Shown: positions 1-9,989 of the stretch, piece after piece
Layout: each line of letters opens with the position of its first letter
How positions within the stretch are numbered: position 1 is the stretch's first letter
Source of the DNA: Agarophyton chilense
Lineage: Eukaryota > Rhodophyta > Florideophyceae > Gracilariales > Gracilariaceae
Length of the DNA: 33,492 nt
Direction of reading: 5' to 3'
NCBI GenBank assembly: GCA_030374765.1
Contig: JARGXX010000081.1
Location: forward strand, 1-33,492
Translations under genes and position numbers: made by a program
The notes under the pieces: model-generated
What the model was told of the DNA's origin: nothing
What the model saw: only the letters and a program-made list of their open reading frames with translations
The model's database searches: none

Positions 1-65
1 CCTCCCCGTCCCTCCTCTCCCTGCCTCTTCCCCGTTTCTTTCCTTCTCTCTTCTCGAAATGATAG

Positions 66-1660
66 ATGCCGCACCGTGTCTTCTGAGTCCCCAAATCCAG
101 GCTTCACCCACCGTGTGCCTTCTTCCCTGATGACGTCCAGTTGCCCAGTGCGCCGGCGCACACTAAGCGCGCGCTTCCCGCCACTCCGGCTCCACCCTGC
201 GCTGGCCACCACAACTCCTTTTACTACTTCCGTTGAGCAACCTACGAAAATGCCGCTTGGGAGCTGGCTCATTCTGCCGTCGCTGATCTCTCTTAGGGCG
301 CGTCTTGCGGCGCCATTGGCGAGTTTCACTGCGCCAAACCTGGCGTTAACCCCCTACGTTCGCAGTTCTAGGCTGCATGCAATGGACTGCTGTCTCCGGT
401 TGGCGCGCTTGACGCCGCGCCTCGCGCAGCCACACCACTGCTCACCACTAAGAGAAGGTCACGGCGTGCTGTCCAAAACGTCTGTACTTGCCATGCTGCT
501 TTGCATTCCGCTTCCATCGCAAATCCGTTTTCCTTCCCGCATCGCGCCGACCGAACCCACTGTTTGTTGGCCTCATCCGATGATGAAGATTCGGTACCGC
601 CGGATGACGAAAATGACCTTGATAACTTGGATGACGACTATTGTCACCGTTCCGCCGACTGTTGTGGTTGCGCTGCTGCTTGAAAGTCTTGCGTGAAGAA
701 CAGCGTACTCAGTTCACCCTCGGCGATTTTAACCCTTATGGCATTTCTGCCGGTGATATCACTGCTGAGTATGCCGCCCAAGCTGTCGATGTATAGGAAC
801 GTTCTATGGGATACGCTACAAGTCCCCAGGGTTGACTATCGCGATACGCGCCTGCGCGAAAATCCAGGTCGCTTTGTCTTGGAATGCGCCGATGGGGTGG
901 TCAAGGAACCGAGGAAGGATGCAAGATTCTACGAATTTTATAGGAATACCAGAAAGGTTAAGTGCAACATTATTCATTCTCGGCTGCAAAACCTTGCGTG
1001 GGCTACTAGCAAGCATGACGTTTTTGTCATGAATGAGGGCATCATTGTTCACTGGGATGCCTGTGCCAAGCGCAAGCCAGAGGTGCTTGATCTTAGTGGC
1101 TCTACCATTTCAGGACCTGACGGCCTCGGCATGTAGGTTGCAGATCTCTACACTTACTACGAAGGACGACTTGGTTATTGCGGGCGGCTTCTATTGAGAA
1201 GTGATCGCCAAAAATGATAAGAACAGCACAATCATTCACAACAACAGGATTACTTATGACGACAATGCGATCACCAGAGCCATCGACATCCATAACGATA
1301 CTGCCATTGCTAGTAATTAGAGCCGGTAGCTGCTTTTATCAGAGTGAGAGTTGCCGCACCCAGGAGCCAATAGTAGGGGCCCTAATGCAGCTGCGGCTGC
1401 GGCTGCAGCTGAATACCGAAAATACCAAGCGTCGCTAGCCAAGCAGCATGGCGCGTGATACAATAATCTCTAGTGGCAGCAGACACTACGCTATAATGGA
1501 CTAAGACTTCAACATGCCGCAGAGTTATAATCCGTACTAGAAATATCTCCAATCATACATGAACATACATGCTTCTGTGAATAGCGCTGATGGTAGTGTG
1601 GGAGTGCCTGCCAATGCTGCCTGGCCAAATGCTGTCGGTGCCGAAGGTAAGACCTCATTT
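66..1660 (+). pseudogene. Decayed WD40-repeat protein gene
   Basis: Relic of a WD40-repeat protein of the conserved family that includes S. pombe SPAC2A9.03 and plant homologues; the molecular role is not well defined. The clearest part is 784-1136, with a block YRDTRLRENP followed by NLAWATSKHDVFVMNE, which is the family signature leading into the propeller. Beyond a stop near 1134 a shifted frame continues (STLTTKDDLVIAGGF, then RITYDDNAIT), then an alanine run encoded by GCN codons near 1385-1413, DTIISSG near 1455, and NIHASVNSADGSVGV near 1560-1607, all typical of the next blades. An acidic stretch (SSDDEDSVPPDDEND) at about 571-615 is probably its N-terminal region. There are at least four stops and several frame changes, and the last blades are missing after about 1660. 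Confident as a pseudogene of this family; the 5' limit is uncertain. Confidence 0.72.
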
Positions 1661-1957
1661 GTCTCTTTATTAACGAGCAGAATCATCTGTTTGGTCTTTG
1701 AAGAGAGCAAGATTTTCTATTTTTGCAAAACCAGGTTTTTACTGGCTAAAGTGAGCATGTCTTCCTTGTTATGCGCAGCCTTAATGCAATAGTTCGTAGT
1801 CGTTGCCGCGTTTTTTGAGTACTTATCGACGATCACGTTTAACATATTTCCTTTCCTTCTCCATGTCTTCCTTAGGATCAGGAGCAAAGAAAGAATCGAA
1901 GCCCGACCTATAATACTCTAACCACCTAACTAAACTGTCTTTAGCCACCACCAGGTT

Positions 1958-2948
1958 TCACATACCATGATACTCATGTTCGTCGCGTGATTCTTCGTTA
2001 ATGCAATAGTTTTTCAGCTTCATAGCGTTATTTATTATTACTAATAACCGCTGTACACCGAACTTTAACGGTCGCCATAGAATTCCCCATCGACCTTTTA
2101 ATCGTCCAAATGCCTGCTCGACGTGCACCCTGTGCGACGACAACAGCATGTTGAGACCCTGATCAAATTCATCAGTTCAGAGCTAAACACCGCTCTAATT
2201 ATATATCGTTACAGATATAAGACTCATCTCCAGTAATTCAAAAACCCGGCGGTAGTCCAATCTCGTCTAAGAACTTTGAGATATTAGAATGGGCGAACGC
2301 AACTGAGTCCACGGTAGACCTAAGGCAGATTGCAGAACAAGCAACAAAACGATATCTAGAGTCTACTACTGCCTGCACAGGGACACCAAACCCTCCTTCT
2401 CGAGTGTTGAACTGTTGATTATTTAGTTCTTTCGAAGGTTTCTCCAAATATATGAAAGATCCATCCACAGCACCAATGCGCCCCGGTAGGGAACTAAAAT
2501 GCCTTCTCGACAACGAGAAATCTATCGCACTGTCGAAATAAGCAGTGTGGTCTTCTTTTTGCGGAAACTGCTCAAAATGTAGTCCTGAATCACACGCAAT
2601 TAAAACACTATCGAAAATGGTATATAACGTTGATCTTTCTAGGCCAATCGTAAAGCACATATCCCAGTAGCTGGCTCCGGCCATAATTCGTAAAACAATT
2701 GCCATCTTCGTCGCCGTCTCGACGTCATGCCCTTTGATATGGGCTTCCGGTTCGTGGTGTTCTTCACCGTCGTAAAAGCGACAAATAAATGGCTGAAGAA
2801 GATCAGCAAGAGCATAAAACGCGGTACGCGACATCCGAAAATTTTTGGTGAAATCGGATTTGGTGAGATGTTGAGTGACAGAAATGAAAGAACGACGATT
2901 AGGTGCTTCTTTTTCTTCGAGTATTTCTCCCTTTTGTTGTACACCCAC
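1958..2948 (-). pseudogene. PIF/Harbinger (DDE_Tnp_4) transposase relic
   Basis: Transposase that would cut and rejoin the ends of a Harbinger DNA transposon. The main piece (2238-2948, 236 residues) has a possible helix-turn-helix region at about 100-117 and the first catalytic Asp in GAVDGSF (D162). PSKELNNQQFNTREGGFG then leads to the second Asp in STVDSVAF (D214). The third catalytic residue, Glu, lies in VHVEQAFGRLKGRW in a separate frame at 1958-2149. Between the two pieces the frame ends in a stop right after GLPPGF, where the family has Trp, continues as ITGDESYICN, and then shifts frame. All three acidic residues are therefore still present, but the gene is broken. No matching nuclease/Myb partner protein was seen nearby. 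Terminal inverted repeats and the expected 3-bp target duplication were not found by eye. Confidence 0.85.
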
Positions 2949-3489
2949 AAAAATTTATGGTGAACACCAGCACCAAATATTGAAAGCCGCGACGTTTCCG
3001 CTCAATCATAACGGATAGAAACGCTGTGGAACTGACGTGACGATCAATGAATCACGGCACGGCGATAGCGGCCTGTGAAACGTGACGAAGCTCTTCGTCG
3101 TCTTCATGATTTATCTGAAGTTGTAAAGTCATAATTCAGTAAAACTTGTTTTTTATTTTCAAAGCTTTTCGTAGTTGGCAATGAATGACGAAGTGCCGAT
3201 GGTGTTTACATGGTTCTGCACGAACGAAACTTTTTCCCTAGGACCCCCCCTAAATTGTCGCCGTAGGATGCGTTGGTCTGCTGATGCCGTCTTGGCGTGT
3301 TAATATGCTTGTTTTACTGATCAGCTGTATGGGCCCATAACCTGTGAAGGAAGTATTTGTCTCTTTTACTCTCGTCGCCCCGGCGACGTCGTCTTGTCTA
3401 TCATCTTCTCTATTGTAGTGTGATCTGACTGAAAAGTGGCAGGACAGAGATACGGCAAATGCGATGTGACAGTTTCTCAACAACAGTGA
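2949..3489. other. Gene-free flank between Harbinger relic and RepA
   Basis: No coding signal on either strand. It may include the promoter-side end of the Harbinger element, since it lies upstream of that minus-strand gene. No terminal repeat could be matched to the other side. Confidence 0.4.
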
Positions 3490-5705
3490 GTAAGTCTCAT
3501 CGAATTAGAAGGATTGAGGCCAATGCCAAGTGTCGGTTCGGATCATGAGCCGAGCTGTTGGAGAGCCAACAGCAGGGTTCCTTACCCTGTACTTGGATAA
3601 GTTACAATTTATCGCTGCTTTTTTGTTACGACGACGAATGCGAGTACGTGGTATTTCTACGATTCATTCGGCTTGGCAGAATAAAAAACAGTCCAATCCA
3701 TAAAGATCTTCCGAGTACACGGATGTTCCTTGTTCTATAAAATGTTGACAAGAAAGCCACCTCCACGCCTGGGACCTGAACCTGAAGGTGGCATGATGTT
3801 TGTGCAGCTATCATTGGCCCATTTGAAACATAGTTATGGGTGTCTTGCCCAAGAGATGGTCATCCCCAGACCTGCAAACCCCTACCAAGCAAACATCAAA
3901 CGATATTGACGACGTTTAAAAATGAAACAGCAGAATAGATTTTTTTTATATCTCTTGCCTCAACTACAATCATGCATCCAATTTGGAATCGGCGAGCTTT
4001 CGGTCCAGCTTTTGTCCAACGATATGCATCATAGGCGAATAGTGAAATATGTCCATTTCAGAAGATAATCTGGTCAATACAGCGCATTGAACCTTTACAG
4101 CTGCATTATACTGGGTACATGCTTTTCCAATTTTTCGCCACTGCTTTAAAAATACCTTGGGAGACCTACCACCTCAACGACGTTTGACGTTTGACCACCG
4201 TTTCGTATTACTATATGCCGAATCAAAACGCTTTATTCCCTTGATATAAGAACTTTAAAAAAGTCTTGAAAATGGAGCAGATTTCGTTCCAGCCCAACCT
4301 CTAGCGTTCGTAAACGCCACAGATGTACAACGTGCAAGCAAACGAATCTCGCCTTTGTTCCGTCCCAGCTCTTTTACAGTTCGCTTGGCGGCGATGGCTG
4401 CATCATCGGTTTCAGCGACATAAGCACTCGTTTGTCACAAGCAAGACTCATAAAAGACTCGAGAATGTCATTTTAGGTGAATGTGACAGTTTTATTTTTC
4501 GATGGAGAGGACAAAAACCAAAGATGCGAAATACTCATGGGTTTGGATGGAAGTACCCGTGTTTTCCCAAATTGACCGCGCAAACCCAATGCTAGCTCGA
4601 AATAGGCGGTAGCCGCCCAAACGTAATGACTTTTCGCTGGCTTAGGAACAATAATTAGTTATAGGTCCCGTTTTGGGAGAAAACGTATTTCAACTCAAAG
4701 AGAAAACGAAATGCCTCTTTGTAGTTTGGACAAGAGCCGTGGGCATCCTTATAGCTCTCATTGTAAATGTTCCAAACTATCGGCATGATACAGTAAGCTA
4801 GTACGTCGAATAACAACGGAAATGATGATTGGCATGGAAAGTTTATATCTCGGAAGAAGAACACATTTTTGTGGTCGCTGAAGACAGAGGGTGTATCTCA
4901 AAAAATAATTGGAGGAGCCAACATGAACATAGCCATTTTATATGGCGGTCCTGGATTGTAGATACATATATCCAAAGGTGTAGAGCGAGAAGCGCTTAGA
5001 GCGGACACACCTGTGGCGGCTACAGAATTATTCTTTCTCAGCAGTAAAAAGCCTTCAAATGCGATGCAACAGAAGAACCTTGATCTTTTGAATTCAATTC
5101 GGAATGCAAATGAATGATACGCTGAATATACAGTTCAAGGCAAACCGAAGTTTTTGTCCGCCCGGAATTTTTTACTCGGAGGAGAAGAGGACTGTTTTGT
5201 GAATAGACAGGTTTGAAAGTAGCTCTAACTCTTCTGTAGTTCGATATCGAAAGTGGTAGTGAAGAGTCCTTTTCATGGAGTTGAATTAGTTTTTATACGT
5301 TTTAGGAGGCACAGCAAAAGGATGTGGCATTTCGCGTCGCAGAAAGACATTCAGTTCCTTTTTCAGTATGGACGACCTTCGTATAGTGGAGCTTCCCCAA
5401 AGAGTTGCTATATATGCACATCAAAAGCACAGTGCTCATATCCAAGTCCCGAAAGATTAATGCCTCTACTTTTACATCCCCGATCTTTTATCCCTGGAGA
5501 TAAAATCCGAACTTACCAGAAGACATCTGAACATCTTACAACAATTCTGCCCGTAACCGTGCTCAGTTCATTGCAGGATCTTCTGTTTTCAGATATGTCG
5601 CGCATAGAATCGCCTGAAAGGAAAGATTTAGTTGATGAAGTAGATAGTTTGTTTATCTCTGTGTATCTTTGATCCCAGTTAGGCACCTTGATATCAGTAG
5701 AATAC
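3490..5705. repeat. RepA copy 1, long non-coding interspersed repeat
   Basis: About 2.2 kb that aligns along its length with 14118-15722 plus 17390-18285, with differences spread throughout. Clear anchor pairs are 3501-3620 with 14139-14258, 4260-4700 with 14800-15722 (minus the SINE), 4805-5090 with 17390-17670, and 5190-5665 with 17770-18245. No protein family is recognisable in any frame, and the open frames are not conserved between copies, so it looks like a non-autonomous element or the non-coding part of a large one. Near its left end are two adjacent hairpins shared by both copies. Copy 1 keeps the uninterrupted sequence at both places where copy 2 carries insertions. Confidence 0.8.
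3554..3589. other. Double hairpin conserved in RepA (copy 1)
   Basis: An 8-bp stem GCTGTTGG/CCAACAGC with a 4-base loop is followed directly by a 6-bp stem CAGGGT/ACCCTG with a 5-base loop. The two share one base at 3573. The same pair of stems is at 14192-14227, with changes only in the loops. Confidence 0.6.
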
Positions 5706-5910
5706 AAAGAAGATGTACCCTAGATGTATTTGTGTGCATTATGATGTCCCGGTGATGTACAATAGTTCTGAAAATAAAATTTGAAGAATACGTGAAGGTG
5801 AGCAGGATGCACCGACGATGTGCCATGCAGTACTCCACTCACGTTGGATGCGCTATGGTTTCTGTTTAGCACGTTAGATCTGCTTTGGATGCACCAAAGA
5901 CTTTTTTGGT

Positions 5911-6724
5911 TTGAGTGGTGAGGAGTGCGTGTATCGCACCCAGAGACATTGCACGGTACTCGTACGAAACGAGCCGCTGCTCATCTCCCCAACCTCATTT
6001 CCAACATGCTTCTACCCTCCTCTGTTTTTCTACTCTATCTCGACATTTCCCGCATTTACTGTCGTCAAGAGTTTGGCTCCTGGGCGTAACTACCGTCGAG
6101 AGCATTGCATTGGGCAATTCGATCCCTATTGGCGTGTACGCCGCCATGGCCAGCACCTTGCTTTCCAACGTCTTCACTTTGACTGCGCCAGTGCCATCTC
6201 TCTAATTACTTTGTTGGGCTATGCGTGGTCGTGTTTCAATTTCTCTACTTCTATCTATTACGTGCTCAATCTACGCTACTGTGCTGATAATTACCGAGCC
6301 ACCGTCAAAGCATTCATCGCCAATCTTTTCTCCCTTGCCGTCGCTCTCCTTTTTGGCTTTTTCGATCAAGAGCTGCCAGCCTTTTCTACTTACTCCATAT
6401 CTCACCCAAAGGCCCCCTAGTTTTTTCATTTGCCTCAGTGCGGGATGCCTCTTGTTGGTGTCGTCTGCGTTTGACGCTGCGTCGAGCAGTGTTCTACCCT
6501 ACCTTGCGCAGACATAGGGGATCGCGATGTTTTTTATGGGAACTGCAATTTTGCGCACCAAGGCTAACCCTCACGCTTGGTTCGGTGTTTTCCCTGCGTT
6601 GATATCGGGCTTCCTGTTCGTGTACGCCAAAATACATACCCACAATGTGGCGTTAGGCATTTCCAGACCCATTGTTAGCAGTCCAACGTTAGAGCTGCTG
6701 CTTCGCTCACATCAGATCAAGTAG
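5911..6724 (+). pseudogene. Relic of an unidentified multi-pass membrane protein
   Basis: Several overlapping frames together spell a protein rich in predicted membrane helices. One lies near 6076-6205 (VESIALGNSIPIGVYAAM), one in another frame at about 6190-6400 (FIANLFSLAVALLFGFF), and one in a third frame at 6430-6724 (WFGVFPALISGFLFVYAKI). The last frame carries an in-frame stop at 6515-6517 and then continues to a stop at 6722-6724. The family was not recognised. The relic ends 58 bases from the end of the convergent COG6 relic, as expected for neighbouring host genes in a compact region. Frame switches and the internal stop show that it is no longer functional unless unspotted introns explain them. 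Confidence 0.5.
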
Positions 6725-6782
6725 ACCGCCAATTCGAACCCGCAGCCCCACAGTTGCAGACGGCAAAACATGAAAACATTCT

Positions 6783-8135
6783 TTACACCGCACAAACGAG
6801 CAACGGGTAGGTTAGGGTAGCAATGATCTCTCCTAGGAAGGTCATGGACTGATTCACGGCAGTGGAGTGTGTAAGATCCTCTGAGGGTCCCAAATCAGAA
6901 AGGCGGTACGATTCCATTTTGGACTTCCAAGCTGAATAGAAACCATACATTGCAGTACAGTGGTATTCTATGAGGATCTCTGGAAGGACTGCATCTTTGC
7001 CCAATAGGTGCGACACTGTCGTAACATAGAACTCCACCAGACTGGAAAGTCGGTAAAGAACAACAACAGGCAAGGTCTGCTACAAAGATTGTTCAACTCG
7101 AATACGAAACTGGCGACAAAGGGCATCAAGTACAGTGTTGAAAACTTTAAGGGCCAACTTTTCGTTGTGAGCTCGAATGGGATCATAGCCAGAATTCGCG
7201 TCGAGTGGAAAAGCGACTCGTTAAGTCCTACTCCGAAGAAAGACCCTGATATATCCATGCATACATTTCATTGGTATATCGCATAGCGTCATGGGCGTGC
7301 ATCTTGATGGGTGTGGCCATGCCAGCCGGACCTCCCTTTGTTCACTAATTTAGTTACAAGAGAGACTCCACGAGCTGAATTACGCTCTTCAGCCCAGTAG
7401 CAAAGCAGCATCAGACGAGCGCGAAGCGTCCGAATAGCTTTCTCGCAAAAGAACGATTTCTTGTTCATTTTCCTCAGCAATTACATCCAAAATGGCGCAC
7501 TGAGCCTGGAAAAAATGGAATACCTTTTCATACCCCTCTTTGTTCTTGGTAGCTGCGAACTCTAGAGCTTCCAAGCCAGCGTGTTGGGTGCCTAATCGTA
7601 GAAGAAAACGAGAATCACGATCAACTCGGTTCAGCTTACGCAACGCTTCCAGATATGTGGCATCGGCGTTATTGGTTTGAAAGGCAGATGCAAGCGCACC
7701 TTGCAACACAGATCGACTTAGAAATGTGTTGGACACAGCAGCGCGATACTGATCATCGAAAAGGTTTGCTCGTAGTTTTGAAGTTTGCCACCCGACTGTG
7801 CCGGCATCACTGAGCGGGCCGGATATTCGCTCGGTGAGGAAAGTGATGTCCTTTTGTATTTCAGCAATGTGAGTTTGCACAGGTTGAAGTTGCTTTTGAG
7901 CGTCAGGAAAAATGTCTGGAACGGTTTTGCTGCTTCCAACTGCGCGGTGCGCCAACATAGGGGCGAGGTCGCCTTGTGTGGCGGGTGAGTTAGTTTGTAG
8001 AAGGATTGAATCTCAAGGATTGCAGCCAACAAAACGGGATGTTCACCTGGAATGAGAGCGTAAAAAGGGAGTGCATCTTGATGACAGCCCATGACCTGGC
8101 GGGCTGTTGCTAGACGTTTCAGTTGTGGTAGTCAT
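6783..8135 (-). pseudogene. COG6: COG6 pseudogene (conserved oligomeric Golgi complex subunit 6)
   Basis: COG6 is a subunit of the COG tethering complex on the cytosolic face of the Golgi, acting in retrograde vesicle traffic. The likely start is the ATG at 8133-8135 (MTTTTETSSNSPPGHGL). The order of recognisable blocks follows the family. First comes a coiled-coil (QLQPVQTHIAEIQKDITFL) with FLSRSVL, then YLEALRKLNRVDRDSRFLLR, GLEALEF and YEKVFHFFQAQC at 7389-7958. The hallmark GGPAG...HAHDAMRY follows near 7275-7325, and a C-terminal part with NESLFHSTRIL and LKFSTLYLMPFVASFVFELN is at 6968-7258. The blocks lie in different frames, with at least four frame changes, so the gene is dead. About 450 codons remain, against a usual 600-700. 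The intact host copy should exist elsewhere in the genome. Confidence 0.83.
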
Positions 8136-8760
8136 GAGTGCCGCGGAGCTTTGTGGATGCAGGTTCTTCAGCATGGAATCGGCGCGAAGGGACGATCACT
8201 ACTGAGGCGGGGACGGGACATGCAGAAGAAACCCAACCTGCAACAGCCTACGAACACTGATTACTCTAACGAGGGTTTCAGTTGGATTGCTTCTTCGTGG
8301 GCAGTCGATGGCGTTGAGTTTCGTGTAGAAGAGAACTGCGAAATGCGCCACGACGCGGTGGTGAGAAGTGTTTGTTCGTGTATGAAAGTTAGAAGTGTGC
8401 AAGGCTGCCAATTCAATCGGGCGACAACAAAGCAGCTGCTCGCGCCGACTGCCTCCTCGGCTCTACATCGACAGGGATCAACTTCCAAGCCAAATTTATC
8501 TTCGAGATTCTTGCGCCCCTTTTGGGCGCGAAAGAACGTCTTCCTGCTTCATCCTGTTCTTTCCAGGCCTCTCGCATGCGGTGCCGTAAAGCAGAGCGCC
8601 GGAAAGACAACTGAGAACTTTTCACTCTCTTCTCTTTCATGCATATTGGCTGAGAACGTCGGAATTGAAACACACTGCGTTTGCCTGCCTTGCCCTTCAC
8701 AATATGAACTCCATAACTCCGAACCCTGTACACAGGTGACTAATCGAAAGAAATCCTACA
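8136..8760. other. Unassigned interval between COG6 and CACTA relics
   Basis: A plus-strand frame is open for 227 codons (8091-8774), and minus-strand frames overlapping it are also open. None has a recognisable motif, and the plus frame overlaps the 5' end of the COG6 relic. It may hold the old divergent promoter region of COG6 and the left end of the CACTA element. No CACTA terminus could be confirmed. Confidence 0.3.
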
Positions 8761-8814
8761 TTGGTTTCCGTTGATCACCATCCTTCACAAGTTGTACGCT
8801 CTCCGTCGCACCCG

Positions 8815-9757
8815 ATGTCGCGCCCTGTGCCCATGGTCGTCACCATAGATGACGGCGATTACGAAGACCCGGGGCGCACCAATGCCGCTGAGGTTTCTCA
8901 AGAAGTCCATTACAGCAGTAGCTCGCGGAGTGATTCTTCAGACAGTCGATCTGAATCTTTGAAAAGGATATTACAACAAACTGCCAATGCGAATAGGACC
9001 CTCGACGAAGAGACTCAGAAGCACAAAAGACAGCGGAAATCTTCTGAGCCTGAATCACTGCATGTCACACAAAATGCATGTACAGTTCTAAAAGAGCAAG
9101 AGCTTTTTACTCGAAGCTGGCCCAATGCAGAAATGAATCGTATTCATTTAGATAATGGTGAAGAAGAAAACACCATCAACGCGCCATCCAATGATGTATC
9201 TGGAGATCTTTTCGAAAGCAGCATCGATTCTTTGAATCCGGGGAATTCGGGAGTATGTACGTATCGACTTCCCAACGTCTTCTGTCCCTGCTATTGTACA
9301 AAAAACCGTTGTGGGCACCACAAGCGGCGCAAATCATCTGGAAGACGAGATGGGATTCCTTTTTCAGGATGCAGAAGATCCTTTGTATGATTGGCAGCCA
9401 GATGAAAGCAAATGCTTTGTGGTTGTCGGAAGTGAAGGAATAAGGCAATGGAAAGCTTGTCGGGTAACAATTCGTTCGAGGCCACCCCAAGGAATAATCG
9501 ATGCCCTGAAGCAGATTGAAACAAAAAGGCTGCTGGAAGCTTGTTCAATCATTGAGTGCGGTGGACATTCAGAGAATCAATTGCAAAGGTTGCTTCAAAC
9601 AGCGGATATAGGTTTAAAGTTTAGCTACGACGCCAATATGATCTTTTTGAGGCGAAGATCTGGAGTTCGACGCTATTTTGGCGTCATGTGCCAAGAAGAA
9701 CACGCACCATGCTTCGAGCAGTACACTGAAAACATACGGTGCCCGAGTGGCAAATGA
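8815..9757 (+). pseudogene. N-terminal region of CACTA transposon protein, degenerate
   Basis: The start chosen is ATG 8815 (MSRPVPMVVTIDDGDYEDPG). It is followed by a Ser/Asp-rich, disordered-looking region and a basic patch (KHKRQRK), which could be a nuclear localisation signal. Near 9250-9310 the frame changes, and the reading continues at 9311-9757 with an acidic/aromatic stretch (LEDEMGFLFQDAEDPLYDW). No domain was recognised. It is assigned to the CACTA relic only by position: same strand and directly upstream of the tnp2 core, where such proteins carry a variable N-terminus. It could instead be an unrelated host gene fragment. Confidence 0.4.
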
Positions 9758-9989
9758 AGCCTTCCAGTAATAAATCATAGAAGATATTAGTACAGACTGC
9801 TTTCAGAGCAGATAGCTGCACTTTGCAGCGAGCGAGATTCCTTCCAAGCCTTGTGGAAAGGATGCAAATTTGCATATGACGCAGCACTAGGAACCGATAG
9901 CCATGATCTCTATCTGTATGGCTTCTACAATTGCACAAACGTTCTAGACTTACACATGGAGCAACTGTGCAAGTGAAACGAAGATGATG

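Noticed and set aside
1385..1413. GCN microsatellite as an independent feature
   Set aside because: It is an alanine run in frame with the decayed WD40 gene and has related codons on both sides.
3490..3700. RepA as a Helitron because of the hairpin
   Set aside because: The hairpin is near one end, but no CTRR terminus directly follows it and no Rep/helicase protein is seen.
4323..4595. Coding gene within RepA
   Set aside because: The matching region of copy 2 (15330-15647) opens a different frame, so the frame is not conserved.
8205..8225. CACTACTG as the left terminus of the CACTA element
   Set aside because: No matching inverted copy was found near the right end, and five-base words like this occur by chance.
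8091..8774. 227-codon open frame on the plus strand as a real gene
   Set aside because: It overlaps the COG6 relic start, has no recognisable domain, and the opposite strand is open in the same place.
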